NCBI RefSeq assembly: GCF_964340395.1
Contig: NC_135552.1
Location: 1,743,001-1,807,000, forward strand
Direction: 5' to 3'
From: Glandiceps talaboti
Lineage: Eukaryota > Hemichordata > Enteropneusta > Spengelidae
Length of the DNA stretch: 64,000 bases
Shown here: one piece after another, positions 11,126 to 21,929 of the stretch
Layout of the letters: each line of letters opens with the position of its first letter
How positions within the stretch are numbered: the first letter of the stretch is position 1
The notes under the pieces: model-generated
Databases searched by the model: none
Seen by the model: only the letters and a program-made list of their open reading frames with translations
What the model was told of the DNA's origin: nothing
Made by a program: the position numbers and the translations under genes

Positions 11126-11509
11126 CAGCGAGACTAACAGACAGGTCGCCCTTGGACTTATATCCCACAATGTTTTGTTCTTGAATGAGCAAATGTCACT
11201 TCATTTAGCCAAGCCATTTTCATACATACTGTCCTAAACTTAAATGCAATGGTATATTTTAGTTGTACAAATCATCCTGTGCTATCAATAAATACTGAAA
11301 CTGCACAAAATGCGACTATTTTCCCATATGAGTGTCTACCATCTTTTTGTTGTCCCCGAGCAACATTTTAAAAGTGCTTATAGTTTTCCTGTGCGCTCTG
11401 GCCAAGTATTGGCAAAATGTTCTTTGCCCTTGAATGCACACAGTACATACAAGAATGAATATACTAACAATAATAATCTTTAAGTATATAAACACTTGTC
11501 TCCCAAGAA

Positions 11510-11702
11510 GTCCAGTGAGGGCCATCCCTCATGGGTTCAGTGTTAATGCAGGAGGAAACCGGAGCACCCGGGGAAAACCTGTGTTGTTCTGTAGAGTCAG
11601 ACTGAACGACACTCTTCTTACTTACAGCGTGGTAAATTTAATCGAACCCTGAATGGGTTTGAACCCCGACCACAGTGATAGGCAAATGGTTTAGCCACCA
11701 AC
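11510..11702 (-). mobile_element. tRNA-related SINE
   Basis: On the minus strand, 11702 to 11655 gives an A-box-like TGGTGGCTAAACCA followed, about 30 bp later, by a consensus B box GGTTCAAACCC (11655-11666). Downstream (11540-11580 on plus) lies GGAGGAAACCGGAGCACC, a core seen very widely in dispersed repeats of marine invertebrates (general knowledge). The order of pol III promoter head then conserved core fits a SINE. It is too diverged in its stems to be a functional tRNA gene. Confidence 0.55.
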
Positions 11703-12289
11703 AACCCTGATATATGAAATCGATGTGAAAAATGTTATTCCTAGAACAGGAGACGCTATATTCTCAAAGAGACAATAGCACAATGTCACACTTGCTCAAT
11801 AATCGAACATCATTCATTTAGGACAAAACTCCACCCCCTCCCACTGAACAAATATTCACAAGTGCAATATCACACGTTTATATATGATGTAAACCATGGT
11901 CAAAATTGCGGCAGTTACACCATACAATATTATGGTAAACATGAAGTTCCAAACTGTTTACTGAGACAATGGTAAACACATCAAAATACTACTGGGAACC
12001 CAGCACTGTATCTAACATTAGATGTAAATATTTATCAACATCTCAGTAGAAAATACAGAAGCTGTTATCATTGAAGGCGTGAAAGTTTTCGAAATTTGGT
12101 TAGAAGTGTGAAAATGAATTTCAGCAATTACACTGATGTCAGACCCCCTCCCCTTAAAAGAACAAAATTCGCTTATTGAGCTTGTGTGACATTGTGCGAT
12201 TGTCCCTATTGTGTGGCGATTTTGAATAAAAAAGATAACTGATGGCGAATTGCTGAGAAAAAATAATCTGATGACAACTAATCGAAAAT
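11703..12289. other. Intergenic stretch
   Basis: AT-rich; nothing recognised. Confidence 0.35.
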
Positions 12290-12585
12290 CTACAACAAAT
12301 GTAATGACAGAAGTACACTTTGAATCTGAATGTGAACCTTATCTGACCTGGCCTGGCCTGCACCTGGCCTATGCCTTGGTTTCGTACCGACACACTGTGA
12401 AATTTAAACAACAAATATGGCAGCCATATTTGATTCGGTCGTAAAACAAAAGTGACGTGCACATGTTTGACAAAGTACGTTACCTTTCTGTCAGGTTTAG
12501 TTGAAATCAGTTCATGCATGCCGGAGATACGAGAGTGAACGCACGCACGCATGCACACATGGACGGGCGGGCGGGCGGAACCCAA
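12290..12585. repeat. Dispersed repeat fragment with a (GGGC)n-like end
   Basis: Resembles the 3' part of the 41.1-41.7 kb repeat: an ATATGGCAGCCAT phrase, GTCAGGTTTAGTTGAAATCA, then a purine/pyrimidine-rich tail GACGGGCGGGCGGGCGG. Related tails with (GGAC)n occur at about 53660-53690. Confidence 0.45.
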
Positions 12586-12708
12586 CGCAAAAGTCTAAAA
12601 ACACAAATGGCTAGTTCAATCACCAGATAAAACTTCCGTCAGTACAATGTATACTAGGTGCATTGTAAGGAAAATTAAAACTAACCCCTAACATAATACA
12701 CAACTAGC

Positions 12709-13118
12709 TATTACTATATACCCTAGTACTAATTGATTACTATATACCCTAGTACTAATTGATTACTATATACCCTAGTACTAATTGATTACTATATACC
12801 CTAGTACTAATTGATTACTATATACCCTAGTACTAATTGATTACTATATACCCTAGTACTAATTGATTACTATATACCCTAGTACTAATTGATTACTATA
12901 TACCCTAGTACTAATTGATTGCTATATACCCTAGTACTAATTGATTACTATATACCCTAGTACTAATTGATTGCTATATACCCTAGTACTAATTGATTAC
13001 TATATACCCTAGTACTAATTGATTACTATATACCCTAGTACTAATTGATTACTATATACCCTAGTACTAATTGATTACTATATACCCTAGTACTAATTGA
13101 TTACTATATACCCTAGTA
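12709..13118. repeat. 26-bp minisatellite, left part (about 16 copies)
   Basis: Unit ACTAATTGATTACTATATAC plus CCTAGT; the main variant is TTGCTATATA. It is continuous in phase with the array at 15115-15645 once the intervening LINE and one TAGTA are removed. Confidence 0.98.
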
Positions 13119-15113
13119 GCTAGAAAAAAAATGGCGAAAAGAAAATCTAGAAATCAACAAACAGTTATTCCGTGATCAGTGCAAGAAAGTGAATTCACTA
13201 ATCCGTCAAGCAAAACGTGCTTATTATACTGAGCTCATTGAATATAACAGTCACAATCAGAAAGCCCTTTTCAAGATCATATCAAGTCTGACAAAGGAAA
13301 AACCTCGGCTTCCCACATCTTCGACTCCAACTGCTCTCGCCGAAAGGTTCAGCCATTTCTTCATTGAAAAAATAACTCATATTCGCACAAACCTAGATTC
13401 CTGTGGATTGTCAACTAATTCAACTGTGCCTCAAGTTGCGGCAATGTCACCTGTGACACTGTCAACCTTTGAACCCACGACAACGGAAAAATTAAAGGAA
13501 ATTATCATGTCATCACCATCAAAATCATGCAGTCTCGATCCTATACCAACCATCCTTCTCAAAAGTGCCATCGACTCACTACTACCAGAAATCACAAATA
13601 TAGTTAATGCTTCGCTACAAACCGGGACTGTCCCAGAGTTACTCAAATTTGCAGTTGTTACACCTCTTCTCAAGAAACCATCTCTGGACCATGAAGTGCT
13701 GAAAAACTATAGACCGGTTTCAAATCTACCTTTTCTCTCTAAAGTCATTGAAAAGGTAGTTGCAAAACAGGTTACCAACTTTCTCAACGCCAATTCTCTC
13801 TTAGAACCACTCCAATCTGCATACAAGAAATTCCACAGTACTGAAACAGCACTTGTCAAAGTTCACAATGATATCACTTTATCACTGGATTCTGGAAATG
13901 ATGTCATCTTGGTCTTATTGGACTTATCTGCCGCTTTCGACACCATTGATCATAATATTCTCATCACACGTTTGACTGAACTTGGAATTCAAGGCACCGT
14001 TCTACACTGGTTTTCTTCATATCTATCTGGCAGATTCCAATCAGTTGTCATCGAAGGTCATCAATCATCTCCATGTCCACTCCGATTCGGTGTACCCCAA
14101 GGTTCTGTACTTGGGCCTCTACTGTTCACTCTCTATATAGCACCCCTTGGACAACTTATTCGACATCATCAGTTAAATTTTCATCAATATGCAGATGATA
14201 ATGAACTCTACCTGGCATTTACAAGAAGAGAGACAGCCATCGCTACGTCCAAGATCGAGGACTGCCTGTTGGATATCAAGAAGTGGATGAATACCAACAA
14301 GTTAAAATTAAATGATGACAAGACAGAAATCCTGCACATAAGATCTCGATTCAGTCGTTCCCAAAATCACATTCAGTCATTAAGCGTTGGGGACAGTACC
14401 ATACATCCAGTGGATTATGCTCGCAATATTGGGTTTTGGTTCGACAGCACCCATGAATTTAAACAACACATCATCCGACTCTGTAAGTGCATTTATTTCG
14501 ATATTCGCCGCATTGGATTCATTCGTAAATACCTTTCCCAGCAGACCTGTTTAAAACTTGTCAACGCTACTCTTTCCTCAAAGCTTGATTACGCTAATGC
14601 CCTATTATTTGGACTACCGTCATCCAGCATTAATCTATTACAGAGAGCTCAAAACTCTGCTGCGCGGCTAATTGCACAAGTGAAGAAACATGAACACATT
14701 TCTCCGATTCTGATGAATTTCCACTGGCTCCCTGTAATATATAGAATCAAATTCAAGATTTTACTTCTTACCTACAAAGCTTTGAACGGCACCGCACCTG
14801 ACTACCTCACTACACTCATCGAACTTAATAAACCAACCAGATCTCTCCGCTCAAGTGACAAAGTTTCTCTTAAAACTCCACGAACAAGACTCAGATTCTA
14901 TGGTGATCGTTCTTTCTCATATGCCGCTGCTACCTTGTGGAATGATCTTCCAAGTCATATTCGATCAGCATCAAGTACTGAAATTTTCAAATCTAGGCTA
15001 AAGACCTACTTTTTTGAGAGAGCATATTTAAGTGACACTTTGTAAAGCGCCAGTGAACATTTTAAATGGATACCAGGCGCTATATAAATCTGTTATCATA
15101 TCATATCATATCA
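13119..15113 (+). mobile_element. LINE-1: 5'-truncated CR1/L2-type retrotransposon inside the 26-bp array
   Basis: The insertion is flanked by TAGTA at 13114-13118 and 15114-15118, a candidate 5-bp target duplication. Its 3' end has the GTAAAGCGCCAGTGAAC / GGCGCTATATAAATCTG signature shared with the LINE at 31.4-32.1 kb. It ends in a short (ATCAT)n tail instead of poly(A), as is usual in the CR1/L2 group. The 5' end is cut between the endonuclease and RT domains, the usual product of incomplete target-primed reverse transcription. Confidence 0.9.
13120..15045 (+). CDS. Reverse transcriptase part of LINE-1 (open, 5'-truncated)
   Basis: The frame is open from the truncation point to TAA at 15043-15045, about 641 codons with no stop or frameshift. 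No start ATG survives at the 5' end, since the first residues (KKWRKENLEINKQLF) are internal LINE sequence. RT motifs appear in order: NYRPVSNLPFLSK, the first catalytic Asp in LDLSAAFDTIDH, FGVPQGSVLGP, then the YADD box at 14188-14199. A conserved C-terminal region follows (LDYANALLFGLP, FHWLPVIYRIKFK, YGDRSFSYAAATLWN). The product would copy LINE RNA into DNA at the target. Because endonuclease and promoter are missing, it cannot move on its own. The intact frame suggests a young insertion. Confidence 0.9.
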   Translation, partial: LEKKWRKENLEINKQLFRDQCKKVNSLIRQAKRAYYTELIEYNSHNQKALFKIISSLTKEKPRLPTSSTPTALAERFSHFFIEKITHIRTNLDSCGLSTNSTVPQVAAMSPVTLSTFEPTTTEKLKEIIMSSPSKSCSLDPIPTILLKSAIDSLLPEITNIVNASLQTGTVPELLKFAVVTPLLKKPSLDHEVLKNYRPVSNLPFLSKVIEKVVAKQVTNFLNANSLLEPLQSAYKKFHSTETALVKVHNDITLSLDSGNDVILVLLDLSAAFDTIDHNILITRLTELGIQGTVLHWFSSYLSGRFQSVVIEGHQSSPCPLRFGVPQGSVLGPLLFTLYIAPLGQLIRHHQLNFHQYADDNELYLAFTRRETAIATSKIEDCLLDIKKWMNTNKLKLNDDKTEILHIRSRFSRSQNHIQSLSVGDSTIHPVDYARNIGFWFDSTHEFKQHIIRLCKCIYFDIRRIGFIRKYLSQQTCLKLVNATLSSKLDYANALLFGLPSSSINLLQRAQNSAARLIAQVKKHEHISPILMNFHWLPVIYRIKFKILLLTYKALNGTAPDYLTTLIELNKPTRSLRSSDKVSLKTPRTRLRFYGDRSFSYAAATLWNDLPSHIRSASSTEIFKSRLKTYFFERAYLSDTL

Positions 15114-15114
15114 T

Positions 15115-15645
15115 AGTACTAATTGATTACTATATACCCTAGTACTAATTGATTACTATATACCCTAGTACTAATTGATTACTATATACCCTAGTACTAA
15201 TTGATTACTATATACCCTAGTACTAATTGATTACTATATACCCTAGTACTAATTGATTGCTATATACCCTAGTACTAATTGATTACTATATACCCTAGTA
15301 CTAATTGATTGCTATATACCCTAGTACTAATTGATTACTATATACCCTAGTACTAATTGATTACTATATACCCTAGTACTAATTGATTACTATATACCCT
15401 AGTACTAATTGATTACTATATACCCTAGTACTAATTGATTGCTATATACCCTAGTACTAATTGATTACTATATACCCTAGTACTAATTGATTACTATATA
15501 CCCTAGTACTAATTGATTACTATATACCCTAGTACTAATTGATTACTATATACCCTAGTACTAATTGATTACTATATACCCTAGTACTAATTGATTACTA
15601 TATACCCTAGTACTAATTGATTACTATATACCCTAGTACTAATTG
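15115..15645. repeat. 26-bp minisatellite, right part (about 20 copies)
   Basis: Same unit and same TTGCTATATA variant as 12709-13118; separated from it only by the LINE. Confidence 0.98.
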
Positions 15646-15818
15646 TTTTAAATTTCTCATTTGAGATTGTCTACATGTGACACATGCATATGTGGAAAAT
15701 ACAGATGGGGGACGGGACGGGAGGAGTATAAAATTATGACAATAACTGTTGTTCAGGAGCCATTTTATGGCACCAAAATGACGCTTATCTTGTTGTTTTT
15801 CAGTTAAAATGCCCCTAA

Positions 15819-17637
15819 GGGGTAGACCATTCGATATCTTGGGGGGGGGGGGGGCTTGGAAGATTGGTGGCGGGTCATTATTTTCCCACCTGCTTGCCTG
15901 AGAATTATTTTTTTCTCCTTCGCCTATGCTGGCAACTTTTTTTTCTTTGCTTCTTTGAGATATCCGGATTTTTTTTTTACGTCAATGTTGAACACCTACT
16001 TTTGTTGCCACAATTTTCTGTTTGGTTTTCGCACAGGGTAATACAGAGAGTAAAAAGGTGCTGTTCTATCACACACAGATTATATTTAGAAAACATATTT
16101 CATACATGTTTGATTTTCAATTAAATAAACATTGAGAGGTTTTATGCCATGCCATGAGGACACACTGAAAATACAAATCGGAAACTTGATTGGCAAGCTC
16201 ATACATTCAGATAGACCGGTCAGTTTCTCCAGCCTGGGGGGGGGGGGTGTCAGTGTTTTTTTCCATTGGGCCGACAAAAAGTCACTGACCCCCGTGAATA
16301 AAGTTTCATAGCATCTGACAGTAAGATGTAGAGGGAAGAGCTATTAGACTGGGATATGTCCACCTCTTGTGTGAGTGTGTGTGTGAATGGGGGGGGGGGG
16401 GTTCTAGAGGGTCTCCCCCAAGGCCCCTAGAAGCCCTGGAGGATTTTTACTTCTAAAGGCAATGTTTAGGCTATTCACAGACACTTTCAGACAATAATTT
16501 GCAAGCTTTACAAGACAGCTCTAACAATTGTAAAAAGCAACTACAAATGGTTGAAACATTTTTGAAATAAAGTTTCATAGCATCTTGACAGTAAGAGGTG
16601 GAGGGAAGAACTTTGATTTGAGGCTTGGACATGTCTACCTCTTATGGGGGTCCTAGGGAGTCTCCCCTAGAAGCTTTTGAAGTTTTTTACCAATTTTGGT
16701 GAATCTTATTGTTGGTTTAACGAATGAGTGGCCTCTGGGGTGATAGAGTCCAAGGCCCCCCCCCCCGGCCCGACAGATCTGCAGTTTCTATTTAAGCAAT
16801 TTTTAGGTTATTCATAGCCTCTGAGATATATATTGCCAACATTAAAGTAAATCACTTTTAATAAACTTTTTAAATAAGTTTTCCATGTTATAAAAGTGGG
16901 CCTGTAACATTGGTATAGGGGCATTGATATTGCATGTATAGTAAAGTTACTGGTGTGTTAGAGCACTTTAGGAGGTCATACCTAGTGTACAATAGAAAGT
17001 GGAATTTGATTTGTGGTGTCGATACATGTAGTGTCTGAAATAGGAACTATATTCATACTGAAGAGACTAGAACAATTTAGATTAAGTTCTTTTCTAAACT
17101 ATCTAATAGTATGAAGATTACGATAACAAAACCTTCAAGTTCACTTTTGCCCCAAAGTGCAAGATAAGTGAAGCACTGATTGTGAAACAGCCAAACACTT
17201 ACATGGCATGTTCTGTAACTAGTGTGGTAGCTAGGTAATACATGTATTATATGTATAATTTTATGTATATTTATGTTTGAACCCTTACATTAAGTAATAT
17301 TTAAACCATTTATGAAAGAAACAGAGACAAGAACAAATATATATATGTACCACAGGCTAACGAAACTGACTGGTCCCTGGCGTGTTTGAAAATGTGAAAA
17401 TGTTTGTCATGATTTGATAAGTGTTTTGGTTGGAGAGGTACGAGCAGGTTGAACAGTACACTCGAACCTGTGCATCATTTCCCTGCCAAGACATTTTTTT
17501 TCTAGTAGCAGTGGTCCATCTTTTTTTCCATCACCCACTCATATCCGGATTTTTTTTTCAAGCAACTTCATTTGGAATTTTTTTTCCCCGAAATCTTCCA
17601 AGCCCCCCCCCCCCCCGGATATCAAATGGTCCACCCC
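15819..17637. mobile_element. 1.8-kb element with GGGGTAGACCATT inverted ends and TAA target duplication
   Basis: The left end GGGGTAGACCATTCGATATC (15819) and the right end, reading inward on the minus strand GGGGTGGACCATTTGATATC (17637), match with three differences. Both then run into poly(G) and GCTTGGAAGATT, about 45-50 bp of inverted similarity in all. TAA flanks both ends (15816-15818 and 17638-17640). A TAA/TTA 3-bp duplication is typical of PIF/Harbinger elements (general knowledge), but no transposase was recognised, so the class is inferred. Poly(G) runs recur at 15841, 16238 and 16390, and poly(C) at 16759 and 17603. Confidence 0.6.
16200..17260 (+). repeat. Segment with an inverted relative at 46490-47560
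   Basis: Two related blocks each contain AGTTTCATAGCATCT and TAAGATGTAGAGGGAAGA-like text; then follow ACTTTCAGACAATAATTT and TTGCCCCAAAGTGCAA. All recur in reverse order and strand at 46.5-47.6 kb. This is a dispersed repeat, nested in the GGGGTAGACC element. Confidence 0.6.
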
Positions 17638-17639
17638 TA

Positions 17640-18300
17640 ACCATACTGGTTTACCTTCTGTAAGCCTAGGAAGGTTATAATGTATTTTAGGGATGAAAAG
17701 TCTGTGTGTCTATGTCGATCTGTGTCATAGTTTTTCAAAAGCGACAGAAAACGAAATTTAGTGCACATGTTCTTTAGGATAGTGGCTTGAACTGATTAGG
17801 TTTTGATAAACATCCATGAATATTAATGGTGCTTTTGCAAAATTAATATGGTTTTCGGTAGTTAGGCTAGATCTTAAGAATGCATGCTATTCAATATAAT
17901 TTAGTGCATACATTAATGATAGCAAAGTGCAATTGTCACATAACATTTGATAATATAGCTTGAATTTTTAATGACTAACATGCATAATTAATAATTTTCA
18001 GTACTTAGGCTATATCTCGAGAATGCACCCTTAAAATTGAATATAATTTGGTACATACTTCAAACAAAAAAGAGAACATGTCCTGAAAAGCTTGTTGAAG
18101 TAGCTTTTAGTTTACATGAGTCATTTGCATAATGAAAGATTTTCAGTAATTAGGTGATAAAAAGTGCAAACTTAATATTCTATACAATTTGGTACATACA
18201 TTCATTATACCAGGATGCAAATGTCTCATAAAGGTTATTGATGTGAGTCAACATAATTTTGTAGTCTGTAAACCCTTCTCAAAACAAACCCATTAAAAAA
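17640..18300. repeat. Dispersed repeat with ATTAATGATTTTCGGTAATTAGG phrases, diverged tandem
   Basis: Repeated phrases of the type TGCATAATTAAT, GGTAATTAGGCTATATCTT and AATATAATTTGGTACATAC. The same family occurs at 20000-20370, 43600-43800 and (reverse) 47560-47810. No coding capacity is seen. Confidence 0.5.
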
Positions 18301-19020
18301 TTGAAAAAATTAGGACACCAGAAAGCCAATCACCCTTGATCCGTGAAAGTGATGGCACAGGAAAGTTGAAAGTATCCAATTATGCAAATGATGCAAGACA
18401 GTTAACCTACATTATACATGACAAAAGCTGCTGTCTTCAGCATTCAGATCTTGACTTCTTTGATAGAACTGGAGACCCACTTCATCGATGAAGAGGAGCT
18501 CGGTATCTCCAAAGTATTTTGGTTGGAAATGTAAAGTCACGATGATATTATTTATGGACAAAACTTCAATGTAAAAGTATATATAATATAGATAATAAAG
18601 CATGGTGTGTAGTTATCACCTGCCTCATATTGTATAACTGCAACGAAGTTTGCAAATTTACAAGATTAATGACCTTTAATTTGATGCGGACAGCCATAAT
18701 TCGGTGACGAAAATAAAACTTCCCCTTGATCCGCTTTATAAAAATAATGACCCCCCCCCCCCAGCCTTTCATTGATCATTAAATTGAGGTGCCCCCCCCT
18801 GATTTTCCCCTCCCGACTGTAAAAAAACTGAAAACCCCCTTACATGTTGATCGTATGTTAGCGTGTCTTCATTGTCTGTGTTACTACAAGATATAATGGA
18901 ATTTTATTACCTGGTTATTCAACGTCGGTCTGCAAATGAAATGGAAACCACATAGACATAATATAAACATTGCTTAGTCAGCTGTCACAATATGGTTATG
19001 TGATGGAATTAGTCAGCTGT
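18301..19020. other. Non-coding stretch
   Basis: Nothing recognised beyond poly(C) tracts near 18752 and 18793. Confidence 0.35.
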
Positions 19021-19135
19021 CACAAGTATATGGTTATGTGATGGAAAGCAAGTATATGGTTATGTGATGGAAAGCAAGTATATGGTTATGTGATGGAAAC
19101 CAAGTATATGGTTATGTGATGGAAACCAAGTATAT
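19021..19135. repeat. 26-bp minisatellite, about 4-5 copies
   Basis: Unit AGTATATGGTTATGTGATGG plus AAACCA or AAAGCA. Confidence 0.85.
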
Positions 19136-19867
19136 GCAGCTGCCCCTCCCCCCCCCCCGAGATTTTGGGAAAAAGAAAGAAAAAAAGCTACTTTTTGAAC
19201 ACATATCGATGTTATTAAAATTGTTATTTACGTGACGATTCCTAGCATGCGCGATTTAAATTGATGGTTCACTAAAGTCAAAAGTGACTGTACACTGACT
19301 CCTCGCTAATATGTATCTTATATCTCTATTGTACGCTGGCTTAACTGTGAATAAAAATGTGTCCAGTTAAAAATTGTAACTTTTTGCACAAATTAAAATT
19401 CTTTGTGCGGGAAAGTACAAAAGAAGTGCGCACATGCACTGTGCATTTTCCACGAGTAACAGTAGTCTTGAAAGTCTCCTTCATTTGAAGACAGCAAGTC
19501 GCAATAATGTTAGAGTGAAACTCCAAAAACCAGAGTTAAACTGAATGTCTCCCGTAAGGGAATCACTAATTATGCAAATAACTAAATACTAAAAATTAAA
19601 CTAAAAAAACTATGGTAACAGGCTTTGTTTTTGGATAATTGTGTTTTCTTAGGTCAATGTATGTGCCAAATTATACGGAATTTGAAGAGTGCATGATACT
19701 GCTTAATTACTGAATATCGTTCATTATTCAAAATACTCATTAAAGGTAAATGTTGTAGCAACAAACTTCATAGGACAGGTGCGTATTATTATGGTTGATA
19801 TATGTATCATATTATATGAAATTTGAAGCTTGCATTTTTCCTTGGAAGGATATACTTTAGGGCATAA

Positions 19868-19939
<72 letters not shown>

Positions 19940-20640
19940 GTGTGTGCGTGTTTGTGTGTCTGTCATCATTTTCTATAGATCGGCTGGCTCAATTGTAATG
20001 AAATTTGGAATGCATAATCTTTAGGGTAATGGCTAGACCTGATTAGTTGAAGTTTGTTGATGTACATTACAACTGTTAATGAATAATTTGCATAATTAAT
20101 GATTTTCGGTAATTAGGCTATATCTTAAGAATACATACTTCAATTTCAATATAATTCAGTACACACGTTAACCATAACAACCGCATATGTCCTGTAAAGC
20201 TTGTTGATGTACCTTTCACTGTTAACGAATAATTTGCATAATTAATGATTCTTGGTAATTAGGCTATATCTTACGATTGCATACTTCAATTTCAATACAA
20301 TTCAGTATATACATTAACCATAACCATAACAAATTGTGTATGTCCTATAAATTTAGTTGATGTACCTTACAGTTTAAATCTGGTTGGAATATTTGGTGGC
20401 CCTGAAATACTAATAAACTAGGTACGCAGATTAAGACCCACTCTTTGAAGATCCACTTTCAATTGTGTTCGATAATTTGCCATGAAAGAATGGCCCTGAA
20501 TTTGTAAACAGAGCTGTACCTTCGACATCAAAATCCAAACTTCAGTTTCCATTATAATGATAATGACAAGGAGAATCCACTGAGTTCACCTTGGGTTCCG
20601 ACATAAAGGAGGGCCATAACAGTTTTGGGTAAACGGAAGG
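19136..20640 (+). repeat. Dispersed element, inverted relative of 40105-40985, with an internal insertion
   Basis: 19136-19560 matches the reverse complement of about 40600-40985, including GCAGCTGCC next to a poly(C) run, GCATGCGCGATTTAAAT and GAAAGTCTCCTTCATTTGAAG. 20390-20640 matches the reverse of 40105-40440 (AGAATCCACTGAGTTCACCT, GTTCCGACATAAA). Between them this copy carries about 830 bp, much of it (19990-20370) the GGTAATTAGG dispersed family, where the other copy has only about 160 bp. Confidence 0.65.
19868..19962. repeat. (TG)n microsatellite
   Basis: Interrupted TG run with TATG and CG interruptions; the open frames there are artefacts. Confidence 0.95.
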
Positions 20641-20699
20641 ATTATTTTGTTGTGTTACTTATTTGAGAAAGTACATACACTACATAACACTACACAACA

Positions 20700-20927
20700 C
20701 TACACTATTACTATACTATACTATACTGTACTATACTATGCTATGCCATGCCATGCCATGCCATGCCATGCCATGCCATGCCATACCATACCATACCATA
20801 CCATATGATACTATACTATACTATACTATACTATATTATACTATACTATACTATGCTATACTATACTATACTATACTATACTATACTATACTATACTATA
20901 CTATACTATACTATACTATACTATACA
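20700..20927. repeat. (ACTAT)n / (CCATG)n pentanucleotide array
   Basis: Pentanucleotide run that shifts from ACTAT to CCATG to CCATA and back to ACTAT, a gradient of unit types within one array. Confidence 0.95.
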
Positions 20928-21600
20928 GACATACGTTTATAACTCGCAATTATCAAGTTAATAGTACACCTAGTGAATAGCACATTCCTTTAGCATATTA
21001 TATATCACCTCTCCTCGCCATATGTGGTGAATTCATTGGTGTGTGTATTAGACATCAATCACATACATATAGCGGGTGGTCATCTCAAACTGGCATTATT
21101 GTACAGTACATTGAAATAGATTGAATTAAGCCTGGGTCGAAAAAGGATAAAATAGTGTCATCAGTCATTAAACTTCATGTCGACAGATGAAGGACTAGAC
21201 AAACCGTCGTGTGAATGACGTGTACACGCATTTCGAATACAACGTATTCGATTATGAAATGGTTGGTTTCCTTGTGTAGAATGAACATGTAAAATCATTA
21301 TTGTATAATAGGAAATTATAAATACATCTTCTTGCTAGGCGTGAATCAATAATGACACAGCCTTCTGGTACCACAAATGCACTAGTATTATTATTACCCT
21401 CTGTTTGAATATATGTAAATGGATTGTTATCTGTATTACTGTAAAGCAAATTTTAAGGATTTTTTTTCAAAACGTGCGCATGTCTATTTAAATTGCTTTA
21501 TTTACAAGCCACACCAGTCAAAGTATTACCTTGGGTGTCTAGTTGGGAAATTGTTCAAATCAAAATGATCTAAGAATTGTTCACGACATGATGATCCCAT
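20928..21600. other. Non-coding stretch
   Basis: AT-rich; no exon or repeat recognised. Confidence 0.35.
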
Positions 21601-21860
21601 CAGTGATATGCAAATTAGGGCTAACAATGTGTCTTTTGGTCAAACATCTTTAATAACAAAACTACTGAGCAGATTTGGCTGGAATGTAATGGGATGCATT
21701 TGGGGTTGTGTAAGTGGAGAAGTATTAAGCATATGATGATCAAATCAGTGATATGCAAATTAGGTGTAAATATGTGAATTTTGGTCAAAAACTTATATCT
21801 CAAAAAAATACTAGGTCAATGAGACTGGAACTTGGTGAGATGTTTCTAGAAGTGTTATTC
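21600..21860 (-). repeat. Dispersed repeat, reverse relative of 51240-51910 and 53930-54640
   Basis: Contains CAGTGATATGCAAATTAGG and CTGAGCAGATTTGG, the complements of phrases in the two later copies. Confidence 0.6.
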
Positions 21861-21929
21861 TGCAGATTTTCTTCAAAACATTTAGCAAAAACCAAATGGC
21901 AGTATATTTTGGATAAATAACAACGTCAT

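Larger units (their letters stand above)
9632..11150. mobile_element. 1.5-kb inverted-repeat element carrying a broken helicase start
   Basis: The arms at about 9632-9741 and 11032-11150 are reverse complements over roughly 110 bp with few mismatches. Each arm contains its own shorter inverted ends (CCAGACTCG ... CGAGTCTG), so each arm resembles a complete palindromic MITE of 82-85 bp. The match extends 15-20 bp beyond those MITE ends on both sides, which favours inversion or duplication of a larger unit, or one composite transposon. Inside are a RecQ-like helicase start (9989-10123), a second MITE (10131-10225) and GC-richer sequence. No transposase was recognised. Confidence 0.6.

Noticed and set aside
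12709-13118. ACCCTAG units as interstitial telomere repeat
   Set aside because: The telomere-like hexamer is only part of a 26-bp unit, and there are no tandem TTAGGG copies.
20663-20980. 105-codon Tyr/Leu-rich frame
   Set aside because: Translation of the ACTAT/CCATG pentanucleotide array.
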